From positions 1 to 64,000 of the forward strand of contig JAFAER010000038.1 in the NCBI GenBank assembly GCA_023423895.1: a stretch of DNA of 64,000 bases. The letters are read 5' to 3'. The position numbers and the translations under genes are program-made. The stretch is from Pseudomonadota bacterium. Lineage in GTDB: Bacteria > Myxococcota_A > Polyangia > Polyangiales > Polyangiaceae. Of the stretch, positions 18,337-27,863 are shown in pieces; within the stretch, counting starts at the first letter, position 1; every line of letters starts with the position of its first letter. A model generated the notes under the pieces. That model saw only the letters and a list, made by a program, of their open reading frames with translations. It did no database searches and was not told the origin of the DNA.

Positions 18337-18404
18337 CCGCCGCCGCCGCCGCCGCTCGCCGCTCGCCGCTCGGCGCGCTGGCCCGGTCGGGTGGCCCGGT
18401 CGGG

Positions 18405-21400
18405 TCAGTACTGGATCGTCTGGAGCCCCCACTCGCCGAGTGAAGCGATCGCGCGCGTGTCGCTCATCAGGACATGTGAGCTGTAGCCGTATCCACGGAG
18501 GTTCGCCTGCGTGAGGAGCACCGGCTTCGGCGTGGCGGTGTCGTAGATGGCGAGCCCACCTTGCGTGTAGAGCGCGACCTTCGTGCCGTGGGCCGCGAGC
18601 GGCCAGTCCGCATCGCCGATCATCTCGCTGACGATCGAGAGCTGGCCGGCGCGGATGCCGCCGATGGCCCAGAGGCCACCGTCCTCGAGGACCTTCGGCT
18701 GCGACTGGCCCGATCCGTCGTAGCTCGAGTAGTCGTACTGCTTATGACGCGTGACATAGATGCGGTCGTCGGCGATCTGGACGCCCGCGATGTTCTGCGA
18801 CGGCGGCGTCATCGTCTGGCGGAGCGTGACCTTCGCGCCCGCGACGTCCGCGAGCTTGAAGTCACGCGTCACGCGGAAACAGGTGCCCGTCTCCCAGTCG
18901 AGCCAGGCCCCGTAGCCCAGCTTCTGGTGACATGCGGTGTAGCTCTGCTGGTCCTTGCCGACCGAGACGCGCTGGGCGTGGTAGTCGGTCGTGACGAAGC
19001 GGCTCGACGCTTCGTCGGCCAAGAGCAGCGACCCGGGGGTGTTGACCGAGGGCAGCAGCACCGGTGAGGGGCCGTTCAGGTCGACACGGTCGACGAAGAA
19101 GCGGACCTTGTCGGTGTTCTTCGTCGACTGCACCCAGCGCGACGTCAGAACGGTTCCCTTGAAGAGGTGCAGCGGCGACTCGCCGAGGCTGTCCGGCAGC
19201 GCCACGACATGGCTGCTCGGCTGCGTGGGCGACGTGAAGTCGACGACGTGGATCCGGCGGTGGAGCTTCCAGGTCCAGCGGGGGCTGCCCCACTGCGTCG
19301 TGCCGTCCTCGATCGGCTCGCGATCGACCTCGATGTACGCGAGCTTCGCGCCATGCTGGACGACCGCCTGGCCGGAGCCGATGAGCGAGCCGTTCATCCC
19401 GCGGTAGTAGGACCACAGGCCCCAGCCGTCACAGAAGCCGCCGTAGTAGCCCCAGTACCCGCCCTGCGAGAGATCGCGGTCCGCGAAGAGCATCTCGGTC
19501 TTGCCCGTGATCACCGGCTTCAGCGGGTTCGAGACGTCGATCGCCGCGGCGATCAGCTTCCCACCGCGGACGCCCGCGTCGTACGAGTAGACCGGGACCG
19601 TGACGTACACGGTGTTGCCGTTCGCGAAGAGGCGCGCCTCGTACCACGACGTCCAGCCTGCCTTGCCCGAGCAGTACGCCGACGACTGCGGAGCGAGCGA
19701 GGCGAGCGACACCTTGCCGGTCACGTCTGCGTCGTCCGCGTTCGCCTTGGGCGTGACGAGGAGCATCACCTCGCCGTTCCACCAGTCGCTCGTGATGCTC
19801 GCGACGTGGTTCGGCAGCTCGGCGAGGCGGTACGCCGGGTTCGAGAGGTCGAGCTCCTGCTTCTTCACCGGCGCATCACGCGACGTGATGTCGAAGCTCG
19901 TGACGTTGCGGTCCGACATCGCGAGCAGCCGTCCGTTCGCGACGAACGCGCGACGGGGCATTCCCCACTGCGGCGCGAGCCCACGCAGCGTGAGGTCGTC
20001 GTGGCCGTAGTCGATGAGCTGGATCCCGCTCTGCGGCTGCTCGCACTTCGAGTCGTTCCAGCGGCCGTAGCTCGCGAAGGGGACGAGGATCATCCCGGCG
20101 TCGTCCAGCACGCGCACCGACTTGTGGATGCGGTCCTGATCTTCGGCGAGCTGCCCCCAGCCGGAGCCGAACGAGACGCGCTTCAGCATCGTCGGCTTCG
20201 TCAGATCGCTGACGTCGAAGAGCGACACCGCGAGCTTGGCCACGCTCTGGTTCGTGTCGTCATAGCCGAAGCCGATGAGGCGGTCGCCGCGCGGCTCCAT
20301 GTGGAAGATCCAGCCCGGCATCTCGAGCGCACCGGCCTGCTTCGGCGCCGCGGGGTTCGAGAGGTCGATCGTGAAGAGCGGGTCCGTCCGCTCCGCCGTG
20401 ATCGCGTAGCCACGCGTCCCGTCGAAGCGCACGCTGCGGAGCTGCTCGGGCTTCGGCAGGATCAGCTCCGTCGAGCCGAGCGGAGCGATCTGCGTCGCGC
20501 TCGTGACGGTGAAGGTCTGGACCTTAGGATTGATCTGCCCGTTCGGCCCGCCCCACCCGTCGCCGAACTGGCTCACGACGCGGAGGACGCCCGCGTGCTC
20601 GTCCATCTGCCAGCGGCTATTGATCTGGCCCGCCACCGGGACGTCCGCGCCCTTCTTCAATTTGCCGGTCGGGTCGGTGATGTCGACGACCTGGATGATC
20701 GAGCTCGCGTTCGTCTGGCCCGGCGACCAGCTCCATACGGGCCCGGCGATGTAGAGGCGCTCGTTCGTCGCGCTGACGCTCCGCTGCCACGAGGAGTAGT
20801 TCTGCGACGGCGATGCATAGACGAGCTGGTCGCTCTTCGCGATCGCGCCTCGGACGTCGAAGCTCGTCACGATCGTGGCCGGCTTCGTCTGGCAGCCCCA
20901 GCAGTAGCCGTTCTCGTACGTGACGACGTACGCGGCGTCCCCCACCATGCGCGAGTCGGCGATCGTACCGGGCACGTCGAAGTGGGACAGCTCGGTGATC
21001 GCCGCCGGGTTCGAGATGTCGAATGCGAGGATCTCGCTCGTCTGCACCCACTGGCCGTACGGCGTGCTCGCGTCCGTGACCCAGCGACCGAACTCGTTGA
21101 GCATGACGAACGCGCGGCCGTTCTGGACGTACATCTCGAACGGCACGCCTTCGATGCGCTTCCGGCCGAGCAGCTTCATCTGATCGGGATTCGTGATGTC
21201 GACGATCGCGAGACCGCCATACCGGGAGAGCGCGAACAGGCGATTGCCGTCGACCTTGATGATGTCGGCCTCCTGCACCACGCGCGCCGCGCCGTCACCC
21301 GCGCTGTCGTCCTCCGGGGCTGCCGCACCGGCGTCGGCGGCGCCGCCCGAGGACGATCCGTTCTTGTCGGCGGCGCTCCGCCCGCTCGGGTCGTCGGACT

Positions 21401-21518
21401 CGAACCCGTTGTCGACCTCGACGAACGATTTGTCGCCACCTCCGCTGCTGCATCCAGCGGCGAGGACGACGCCCGAGAACGAGGCGGTGAACAACACCAA
21501 GGAACCAAGACGACGCAT
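18405..21518 (-). CDS. Large beta-propeller lipoprotein (paralogue B)
   Basis: The 1,037-residue lipoprotein (lipobox AAGC, Cys23) is the second copy of the family at 14010-17285. The mature N-terminus contains the same acidic words (FVEVDNGFESDDPSGRSAADK) and then the same order of blades: GGLAIVDITNPDQMKLLGRKRIEGVPFEMYVQNGRAFVMLNEFGRW, broken here into GGLAIVDITNPDQ and FVMLNEFGRW. The C-terminus (WGLQTIQY) matches that of paralogue A (WGLQTIAY). It also has a GGAGG ribosome-binding site six bases before the ATG. The two copies share the same mature start and end, so they arose by duplication of the whole gene rather than by domain shuffling. Function unknown. Confidence 0.9.
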   Translation of the reverse strand: MRRLGSLVLFTASFSGVVLAAGCSSGGGDKSFVEVDNGFESDDPSGRSAADKNGSSSGGAADAGAAAPEDDSAGDGAARVVQEADIIKVDGNRLFALSRYGGLAIVDITNPDQMKLLGRKRIEGVPFEMYVQNGRAFVMLNEFGRWVTDASTPYGQWVQTSEILAFDISNPAAITELSHFDVPGTIADSRMVGDAAYVVTYENGYCWGCQTKPATIVTSFDVRGAIAKSDQLVYASPSQNYSSWQRSVSATNERLYIAGPVWSWSPGQTNASSIIQVVDITDPTGKLKKGADVPVAGQINSRWQMDEHAGVLRVVSQFGDGWGGPNGQINPKVQTFTVTSATQIAPLGSTELILPKPEQLRSVRFDGTRGYAITAERTDPLFTIDLSNPAAPKQAGALEMPGWIFHMEPRGDRLIGFGYDDTNQSVAKLAVSLFDVSDLTKPTMLKRVSFGSGWGQLAEDQDRIHKSVRVLDDAGMILVPFASYGRWNDSKCEQPQSGIQLIDYGHDDLTLRGLAPQWGMPRRAFVANGRLLAMSDRNVTSFDITSRDAPVKKQELDLSNPAYRLAELPNHVASITSDWWNGEVMLLVTPKANADDADVTGKVSLASLAPQSSAYCSGKAGWTSWYEARLFANGNTVYVTVPVYSYDAGVRGGKLIAAAIDVSNPLKPVITGKTEMLFADRDLSQGGYWGYYGGFCDGWGLWSYYRGMNGSLIGSGQAVVQHGAKLAYIEVDREPIEDGTTQWGSPRWTWKLHRRIHVVDFTSPTQPSSHVVALPDSLGESPLHLFKGTVLTSRWVQSTKNTDKVRFFVDRVDLNGPSPVLLPSVNTPGSLLLADEASSRFVTTDYHAQRVSVGKDQQSYTACHQKLGYGAWLDWETGTCFRVTRDFKLADVAGAKVTLRQTMTPPSQNIAGVQIADDRIYVTRHKQYDYSSYDGSGQSQPKVLEDGGLWAIGGIRAGQLSIVSEMIGDADWPLAAHGTKVALYTQGGLAIYDTATPKPVLLTQANLRGYGYSSHVLMSDTRAIASLGEWGLQTIQY

Positions 21519-21684
21519 GAAGAGCCTCCGCGAGGGATGAACGCGCGTCGTCGAACTGCACGTCGGATGCCGACCCCGCCGTTTCGGATTTTACTCGTAT
21601 TTTCGGCCGTTCGCCGCTCGGCAGCGTGCCTAGTTGTGCCACCGCGTGAAGCGGTGATCTCTGTCGAGCGAAGCGGAAGGCCGT

Positions 21685-23613
21685 TCAGACCGCGCGCCTG
21701 CGGCGGCGGAGAGCGATGGCACCTGCGAGCGCGAGACCGACGACGCCGCTCGCGCTGACGCGACTCGCGCGTGATGCGGCCCCGGAGGCGCTGGCGGAGC
21801 AGCCGGCGTCGCTGGTGACCGCTGCGCGGCGCCTCGGATGGGTGGGATTCTCCGGAATCACGTCGCCGTCCTCGCCGCCCTCGCCGCTCGGGTCGGTCCC
21901 CGGCTCCGTCGTGCGAGGCAGGGGCCCTGTGCCGTCCTCGTTCGTGCCAGGCTTGTCCGTCGGCTTGCCCGGGATGCTCCCCACCCCCGGCTGCCATGCG
22001 GCCGGCACGAGCGAGAGCCACACCGAGTTCTTCTGGCCCTTCGCCATCGCATCGACGCTGCTGTAACCGGTGACCGTCGAGAACGAGAACTGCTTCACCT
22101 CCGGCATGAAGTTGGTCCGCGCCTTCTCCGGATCCGTCGTGTAGCCGGGGTTCGGCACGTTGCCGATGCCATGGATGAAGCCGCGCGCCTGATCCTGCGG
22201 GTTCCTCTTGCCGCGCGCCTGGACGTTGGCGACGTCGGAGAACGGGGACACCTGATAGACCTTCGCCTGGTCCTTGGTGCCAAGCGTGCCGTCGCGCTTC
22301 AGCGGGTACATCTGGATGAAGCCACCGCCCGTGCCGGTCGACGAGCCGCTGATGACCGCAAGCGCGGGCTCGGCGTTCGGCCCGTAGCCGGTAATGAACG
22401 AGCTGCCGTGGCGGCCGTACTGGCCGACACCGAAGAGCGGCTCCCCGACCGGCTTGAGCGTGCCCTTGTCGAGGAGGACGGCGACGTCGATCTTCTTCCC
22501 GCCCGCGTGCCCGTTCACGTCGACCACGTCTTTGAGCTTGTCGCGGACCTTCGAGCTCAGGCCGTAGGTGATCGCGAGCTTGTCGCCGAGGATGCCGAGC
22601 ACCGGCTCGGAGACGTACTTGTTCTCGAGGGGGTTCGAGCGAACGGCGATGGCGCTCTTCAAGGCCTTGCCCGTCGCGACCTCGAACTCGGTCACGCGAA
22701 AGCCGATCTCCGCAGGCTGGTTGTTGGCCTCGACAGCAGCAATGAACCCCGTCGTTGCGCCCGGCTCGATCGCGACCTGCGGGCGGCAGTGCTGCGCCAC
22801 GTTCGAGTAGCGCTGCACCCAGTTCATCTTCACCGACGCGTCGTCGTTGATCGTGACGCTGAACGCTTCCTGCGCCTGGTTGTTGTACTGCATGCCGACG
22901 ACGAACGTGTGAGCGTCGACCTGCTGGATGGTGTGCGGGCCGCGCTGGTTCTGCGGGTTCAACACCAAGATCCGGTCCCGGAGCGCCTGCTGGATCAGGT
23001 TCGTCGGCTTCTCGATGCCACCGCCGCCGATGCCGCCGGGAAGACCATCGATGCCAGGATCTTTGCCGCGCGTGCTGTTCGGGATCTCCACGAGCTGCCC
23101 CGTCGTCTTGTCGGCGACGAACATGACGGGCTGCGGGTTGTTGTTGATCCCGTTGTCCTCGCTCGCCGCGATGAGGACGACGTGTTTCTTCGTGAACCCC
23201 ACGAGCGGTCGCATGAACGTGCGCTCGCCTGCGAGGCGCGGCAGCGCGATCTCGGGACCAGAGACGACGCCCTTCTCGGTCAGCGTCGCGAGCGCAAAGC
23301 CGCCCTGCATGTGGCTGCCGAACAAGTTCCGCTCGTTGTCGGAGCGCGTGTAGACGGTCGCGAGCCGGACCGTCGTCTTGTCACTGGCGTACCCGACGCT
23401 GTCCCAGGCGAACGACGCGTCCATCGTCCCCGCGCCGGTGTTCTTCCCGAGCTTCGCGGGGCCCTTGTCGTCGCCGGACACCCAGACCTTGGAATAGGTG
23501 TTGAGGACGACCGTGTCCCCTCCGGTCGCCTCCGGCTCCGCCGCGGCATGACCAGCGACCAGCAACGTGAACATGGCCACACCGTACCCGCGCCCGGTTC
23601 GAGATCTCCTCAT
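21685..23613 (-). CDS. Secreted protein with MYXO-CTERM-type sorting tag
   Basis: The 642-residue product has an N-terminal signal peptide (ending near GHAAAEP) and a strong Shine-Dalgarno (GGAGGA) before its ATG. The body carries propeller-like repeats and Asn/Gly-rich loops without a recognised family. The C-terminus has the tripartite tag typical of MYXO-CTERM proteins: a short motif with a single cysteine (DAGCSASA), one membrane helix (GVVGLALAGAIAL) and a terminal arginine cluster (RRRRRAV). Such proteins are known to be cleaved and surface-anchored by the myxosortase system. A Gly/Pro/Asp-rich linker (residues ~545-600) precedes the tag. Surface function is unknown. The tag itself is good evidence for a myxobacterial host. 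Confidence 0.85.
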   Translation of the reverse strand: MRRSRTGRGYGVAMFTLLVAGHAAAEPEATGGDTVVLNTYSKVWVSGDDKGPAKLGKNTGAGTMDASFAWDSVGYASDKTTVRLATVYTRSDNERNLFGSHMQGGFALATLTEKGVVSGPEIALPRLAGERTFMRPLVGFTKKHVVLIAASEDNGINNNPQPVMFVADKTTGQLVEIPNSTRGKDPGIDGLPGGIGGGGIEKPTNLIQQALRDRILVLNPQNQRGPHTIQQVDAHTFVVGMQYNNQAQEAFSVTINDDASVKMNWVQRYSNVAQHCRPQVAIEPGATTGFIAAVEANNQPAEIGFRVTEFEVATGKALKSAIAVRSNPLENKYVSEPVLGILGDKLAITYGLSSKVRDKLKDVVDVNGHAGGKKIDVAVLLDKGTLKPVGEPLFGVGQYGRHGSSFITGYGPNAEPALAVISGSSTGTGGGFIQMYPLKRDGTLGTKDQAKVYQVSPFSDVANVQARGKRNPQDQARGFIHGIGNVPNPGYTTDPEKARTNFMPEVKQFSFSTVTGYSSVDAMAKGQKNSVWLSLVPAAWQPGVGSIPGKPTDKPGTNEDGTGPLPRTTEPGTDPSGEGGEDGDVIPENPTHPRRRAAVTSDAGCSASASGAASRASRVSASGVVGLALAGAIALRRRRRAV

Positions 23614-23882
23614 GCGCTCCTCCCGCCGCCGCCGTGTTCACGACGGTTCATCTCCGGAGAGGAGCAGGGGCCGTACCAGCGCCGGCACCACTGGAAGTGC
23701 TGGAAACGTCTGACGCTCCTGTACGGCGCGTCCGACGGAGCGGCCCAACCGGACCGCTTCGATGGTCACCGTCGTGACCTCCGACGCTACGGGAACAGGG
23801 AGGGAAACTGGGAGGCGCGCTCCTGGCTGGAGCGGCGACGTATCGCGTGAGCCGAAGAGCGCCGCGGGCTCTTCACGTCACG

Positions 23883-24974
23883 TCACTTCACGTGGATCGG
23901 AAGGACGACGAACGCCGCTCCGGTGCGGTTGTCGTGGACGACGGCCCAGAGCATCCCTTCGGTCGGCTGGTACGGCGCGCGGAACTCGACGGCGCTGTCG
24001 TCGATCCGGCCGGACTTCGAATCGAAGAGAAGGCGCGCCTCGTCCTGCAGATCACCGATGTCCGAGTAGTACGTCACCCAGATCTGCTCGCGCTGCCCTG
24101 CCGCTGCGCCGGTGGAAGGATTCGGTTCCCAGCTCGCGTCCGAGACGTGCACGTCGAGCTTCACCGGCTTGCAGTCCGCGCGGCGAGAGGCGACGCAGCG
24201 ATCGATCGTGATGCCCGCCTTCGGATCGACCTCGACACCATCGAGCGTGACGTGCTCGACGACGGGGTTCGTGTTCGTCCGATCGGCGTAGGCGTAGACG
24301 CGGTTGATGCCGATCACGTAGTCGTCCGGCGTGAGCTGGACGCCGTTCTCGTCCGTGCACTGGATCGGGATCTGCTGCGGCGCGTTCCCGGCGCGCTCTG
24401 CGAGGCGCACCTGCCCGGCACACGCGATGTTGAAGACGATCGCGAGCCCGTACTCCGGCCTTCCGGGGCGCGGGATGATGATGTCCTCCGGCATCCGGAA
24501 GCTGAACTTGTCGCCGGTCGGCAAGAACGGGCTCAGATCGAGACCTACCGGAATGCTCGAGAGCCCTCCGGTGCCGATGGGTGGCTGTCCGGGCACGCCC
24601 GCCCCCGCGTCCGCCCCCGCGTCGGGCGGAAACGCCGGCTCGAGGCGCGTCCCGCCGTCGATCGTCCCGCCGTCGGGCGTCTGCGACGGGAGGAAGCACA
24701 GGTAGTAGAGGTCCTCCCGCGGATTCACGCAGACGATGGGGATCCAGAAGATCTTCATCTCGCGTGGGCGCTCGCGGCGCCGGTCAGCCGCGAGCACCTC
24801 GAGCGTCACCGTCTCGCCCGGCTTGGCGTACGCGGGATCGGGCCGGACGCCGAACATGCGCACGCTCGCCACCTTGCTCTGCGAGTCGAACCCGCCGACA
24901 CCGCAGGCCACGCCGAACAGCGCCGCCGAGGCGGCCGCGAGGACCAGGAGCAGGAGAAGGAAGCGCACGCGCAT
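23883..24974 (-). CDS. Lipoprotein partner of TonB-dependent receptor
   Basis: Predicted 363-residue lipoprotein (long hydrophobic core, lipobox GVAC, Cys24). The mature protein contains beta-rich segments (SVRMFGVRPDPAYAKPGETVTLEVLAAD; given in halves SVRMFGVRPDPAYAKPGE and TVTLEVLAAD) that look like an Ig-like or CARDB-like domain near the N-terminus, and a second beta-rich part near the C-terminus. No family could be named. It starts six bases after the stop of the receptor gene (24981), so the two form an operon in which the lipoprotein could serve as the surface-exposed binding partner; this is an inference from neighbourhood only. Confidence 0.75.
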   Translation of the reverse strand: MRVRFLLLLLVLAAASAALFGVACGVGGFDSQSKVASVRMFGVRPDPAYAKPGETVTLEVLAADRRRERPREMKIFWIPIVCVNPREDLYYLCFLPSQTPDGGTIDGGTRLEPAFPPDAGADAGAGVPGQPPIGTGGLSSIPVGLDLSPFLPTGDKFSFRMPEDIIIPRPGRPEYGLAIVFNIACAGQVRLAERAGNAPQQIPIQCTDENGVQLTPDDYVIGINRVYAYADRTNTNPVVEHVTLDGVEVDPKAGITIDRCVASRRADCKPVKLDVHVSDASWEPNPSTGAAAGQREQIWVTYYSDIGDLQDEARLLFDSKSGRIDDSAVEFRAPYQPTEGMLWAVVHDNRTGAAFVVLPIHVK

Positions 24975-24980
24975 GATGAG

Positions 24981-27704
24981 TCACATCTCCAGGCGCATGC
25001 CGAGGCTCGGCAAGATGGGGATGCCCGTCGCGAACGTCGACTGCGTCTGGTTGAAGTTGTAGCTCACGCCCTCGACGTTGCCGTGGTTGTACGCGTTGTA
25101 CACGTCGAGGTAGGCGCTCATCTTCACGCCCTCCTTGAAGTACCAGGACTTGTCGATGCGGACGTCCAGCTGGTGGAACATCGGGTTGCGAACGCTGTAC
25201 GGCGGGAAGCTGATCCCCGGGATGTACGAGCCGACGTTGTTGTCGAAGAACCCGTAGCTCTGCGGCGTCCGCATGTTGCCGGAGACGAGGCGGAAGCGCG
25301 CGCCGATCTCCCAGCCGCGCCCGAGGCGATAGCTGCCGATCGCCGTCAGGATGTGCGTCTGATCGTAGAACGCGAGGTGCTCCGGCTCGTTCGGCGCCTC
25401 GCGGCGCACGCTGCGCGAGAGCGTGTACGCGATGAATCCGAAGAACTTCGCGTCCGGCTTGTAGCGGAGCAACGTCTCGAGGCCGAACGCCCGACCTTCG
25501 CCGGTATTGCCCTGCCCTTGCACGATGATGCCGTCGTACTGCCGATAGAAGGCCTCGGTGGAGACCTCGATCTGCTTCGTGATCTCCTGCTCGCCGCCGA
25601 AGCCGTAATGATTGGCGATGATGGAGCGCGTGCCGGGGACGCCGTAGATCGGGTTCGTCTCCTGCGGCTGCGGCGGGTTCGTGTAGCGACCGACACCGCC
25701 TTTGAGGGTCGTCCGTGGGAAGCCCTGCGTCAGGTCCTGCCGCGCGTTGACACGAGGCTGCAGATCCCACGACCGGTTCTCGCGCGTGTAGTCGAGACGG
25801 ACGCCGGGAACGATGCGCGTGCCCTTGAACGGCGTGAGCTCCACCTCGTCGTAGAGCGCCGGCCGGTAGAGTGACCCGGTGTCCTGGAAGGCGACCGGCG
25901 GCTGGCTTCCGAAGGGCCCCGCCGGCGGCTCGCCGGGTCGCGGAAGCGGCGGCGTGCGGAGATCGACCTCGTACGGCTGCACGAGCATGTCGAGGCCGAA
26001 GTTGTTGCGGACACCGGCGCCGATCTTCTGCGCGAGCTCGGCGCGTCCCGACAGCGGGTACGACGACAGGAGGAAGTAGTTGTCGCCGAGGTTGAACTGC
26101 AAGGCATCCTTGCCGACCGCGCCGACGAGACGGAGCTCCGTGTCGTCCGAGAGCTTGCCGACGTAGCGCGCCTGCATCCGGTAGAACGCGGTGCCGAGCC
26201 CGACGTTGCCCGTGAGGCCCGGGTTCGATCCGGCGACCTGACGGACGAGGACCTCGAGGCGGTCGTCGGAGCCGAAGAAGAAGAGGCGGAGACTGTGCTT
26301 CTTCTTGTCCCAGTCGCGCTGGAGGATCGCCTGGTAGTCGTAATAGACCGGCGCCGTCGTGACGCTCGAGCCGAGCTCCGTCAGGAGCGGCTTGAGCCAC
26401 ACGTCCACGTACGAGCGCCGCCCCGCGATGGCGAAGTTCCATCCGGTGTTGCCGAGCGGTCCTTGCACGACGGTGCGCGCGTCGATGAGGTCCGCCTGGA
26501 CGAGACCATGGATGCCTGCGCGCGCCGCGCCGAGGTGCGCCTTCGGGTCCTTCCGTACCTGCGGGTCTTTCACACCGACGTCGATGACGCCGCCGGTGTG
26601 CCGTCCGAAGTAGCTGCTGAAGTTGCCCGGATAGAAGTCGACGCGGTCGAGCATCTCCGTGGGGATGACGCTCGAGAGCCCGCCGAAGTGATAGATGATC
26701 GGCACGAACGTGCCGTCGACGTAGGTGCCGGTCTCTTGCGGAGCGGCGCCGCGCACGATGAGGAGGCCGGCGAAGCCCGGCGTACGCGCGATGCCCGGGA
26801 GGTTCTGGATCGCCCGGAGCGCGTCGCCGTTCGTTCCGGGGATGCGCGAGAGCTCGCGCTGCTCGAGCGTGCGCTTCGTGACTTCGCGCGGCGGACGTTT
26901 TCCGCGGACGGTGACCTCTTCGATGTCCTCCACCGCGACGCCCGGTGGCGGCGGAGGTGGTGGGGGCGCTGCGGCCTGCTCGCGAGAGAGGCGCACGTCC
27001 ACCTGCGTCTCGGTCCCCGGATCGATCGTCTCTTCGTACGTCTGCGCGCCGTACCCGGACGAACCAACGGTGATCTTGTACGTGCCTGCGGGGACGCCTT
27101 CGATCCGCCACGACCCGTCGGCCTTTGCGGTCGTCGTCCACTGCTTGCCGTCGGCCCCTTCGACCGTGACGCTCGCGCCTTCGATGGGAGCATCGCGGAG
27201 CTGCGTCGTCACCTTGCCGACGAGCTGGGCGGGCGGGGGCGTGAAGGTGTACTTGTGCCGGATCTTCGCCGCGATCGGTTGCCCGTTCCGCTTGGCCGGC
27301 TCGAACTCCAGCTTGTTGGCAGCCTCGACCGCCGCTTCGTCGAATCCATGGCCGGCCGGCGTCTCGACGACGGCGTTCTTGACGGCGCCGGTCGCGTCGA
27401 GCTCGAGGACGAGGATCACCTCGACGGGATCCTTCACCTTGTCCTTGATGGCCTGGTCCGGATACTTCGCCCCCTCGTCCTTCTTGACGACGGGCAGTGC
27501 GATCGTCGTCGGCGGCGGCGCCGGCGCGGGCTGCGCGGCCGGCTCCTCCGGCTGCCGGACGGTGCCACCGGGCTGCGCGAAGCTCTCTCCCGCGACCGTC
27601 GACGTCGTGAGGAGCAACGCGGTCGAGATCCAGCGCGCACGAGTGCGGCGAGCGCTGCTCAGCGTTGTCAGCCCCACCCCGGGGCGGCGCGATGCGGGTC
27701 CCAT
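24981..27704 (-). CDS. TonB-dependent receptor with N-terminal TonB-like domain
   Basis: The ~907-residue product is an outer-membrane beta-barrel receptor. After a signal peptide (ending near AGESFAQ) come a TonB-C-type domain (residues ~55-140: KYPDQAIKDKVKDPVEVILV, TGAVKNAVVETPAGHGFDEAAVEAANKLEFEPAKRNG, split here at the comma), a carboxypeptidase-regulatory-like beta-sandwich (~145-210: LVGKVTTQLRDAPIEGASV), then the receptor plug (EEVTVRGKRPP, GTNGDALRAIQNLPGI, LIVRGAAPQETGTYVDG) and a barrel ending in an aromatic-poor but typical terminal strand. The TonB-C domain fused to a receptor is unusual but recurs in Myxococcota. Start uncertain: ATG 27704 chosen over GTG 27725. Cargo unknown. 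Confidence 0.88.
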   Translation of the reverse strand: MGPASRRPGVGLTTLSSARRTRARWISTALLLTTSTVAGESFAQPGGTVRQPEEPAAQPAPAPPPTTIALPVVKKDEGAKYPDQAIKDKVKDPVEVILVLELDATGAVKNAVVETPAGHGFDEAAVEAANKLEFEPAKRNGQPIAAKIRHKYTFTPPPAQLVGKVTTQLRDAPIEGASVTVEGADGKQWTTTAKADGSWRIEGVPAGTYKITVGSSGYGAQTYEETIDPGTETQVDVRLSREQAAAPPPPPPPPGVAVEDIEEVTVRGKRPPREVTKRTLEQRELSRIPGTNGDALRAIQNLPGIARTPGFAGLLIVRGAAPQETGTYVDGTFVPIIYHFGGLSSVIPTEMLDRVDFYPGNFSSYFGRHTGGVIDVGVKDPQVRKDPKAHLGAARAGIHGLVQADLIDARTVVQGPLGNTGWNFAIAGRRSYVDVWLKPLLTELGSSVTTAPVYYDYQAILQRDWDKKKHSLRLFFFGSDDRLEVLVRQVAGSNPGLTGNVGLGTAFYRMQARYVGKLSDDTELRLVGAVGKDALQFNLGDNYFLLSSYPLSGRAELAQKIGAGVRNNFGLDMLVQPYEVDLRTPPLPRPGEPPAGPFGSQPPVAFQDTGSLYRPALYDEVELTPFKGTRIVPGVRLDYTRENRSWDLQPRVNARQDLTQGFPRTTLKGGVGRYTNPPQPQETNPIYGVPGTRSIIANHYGFGGEQEITKQIEVSTEAFYRQYDGIIVQGQGNTGEGRAFGLETLLRYKPDAKFFGFIAYTLSRSVRREAPNEPEHLAFYDQTHILTAIGSYRLGRGWEIGARFRLVSGNMRTPQSYGFFDNNVGSYIPGISFPPYSVRNPMFHQLDVRIDKSWYFKEGVKMSAYLDVYNAYNHGNVEGVSYNFNQTQSTFATGIPILPSLGMRLEM

Positions 27705-27863
27705 CCGCGGCGGGCACGCTAACACAACCGGTACGCCATCGAGTGCGAGAATCGCCCTGTCGCCGATGAGCCCGCCGGGGCGCCAGACGCTTTTGTCCGC
27801 GACTGGATGACGGGCGGAGGCTCATCTGTCAGGATGGTTGCCGTTCGCGGAGGGGCACTCGCC

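Noticed and set aside
18339..18404. GCC and GCTCGCC runs plus a duplicated GGCCCGGTCGGGT before the second propeller gene
   Set aside because: Short GC-rich low complexity without a consistent unit beyond two copies; not listed as a repeat.
14880..18443. 1,187-codon plus-strand frame
   Set aside because: Antisense shadow of the propeller lipoprotein and the acidic-tailed gene; no recognisable domain.
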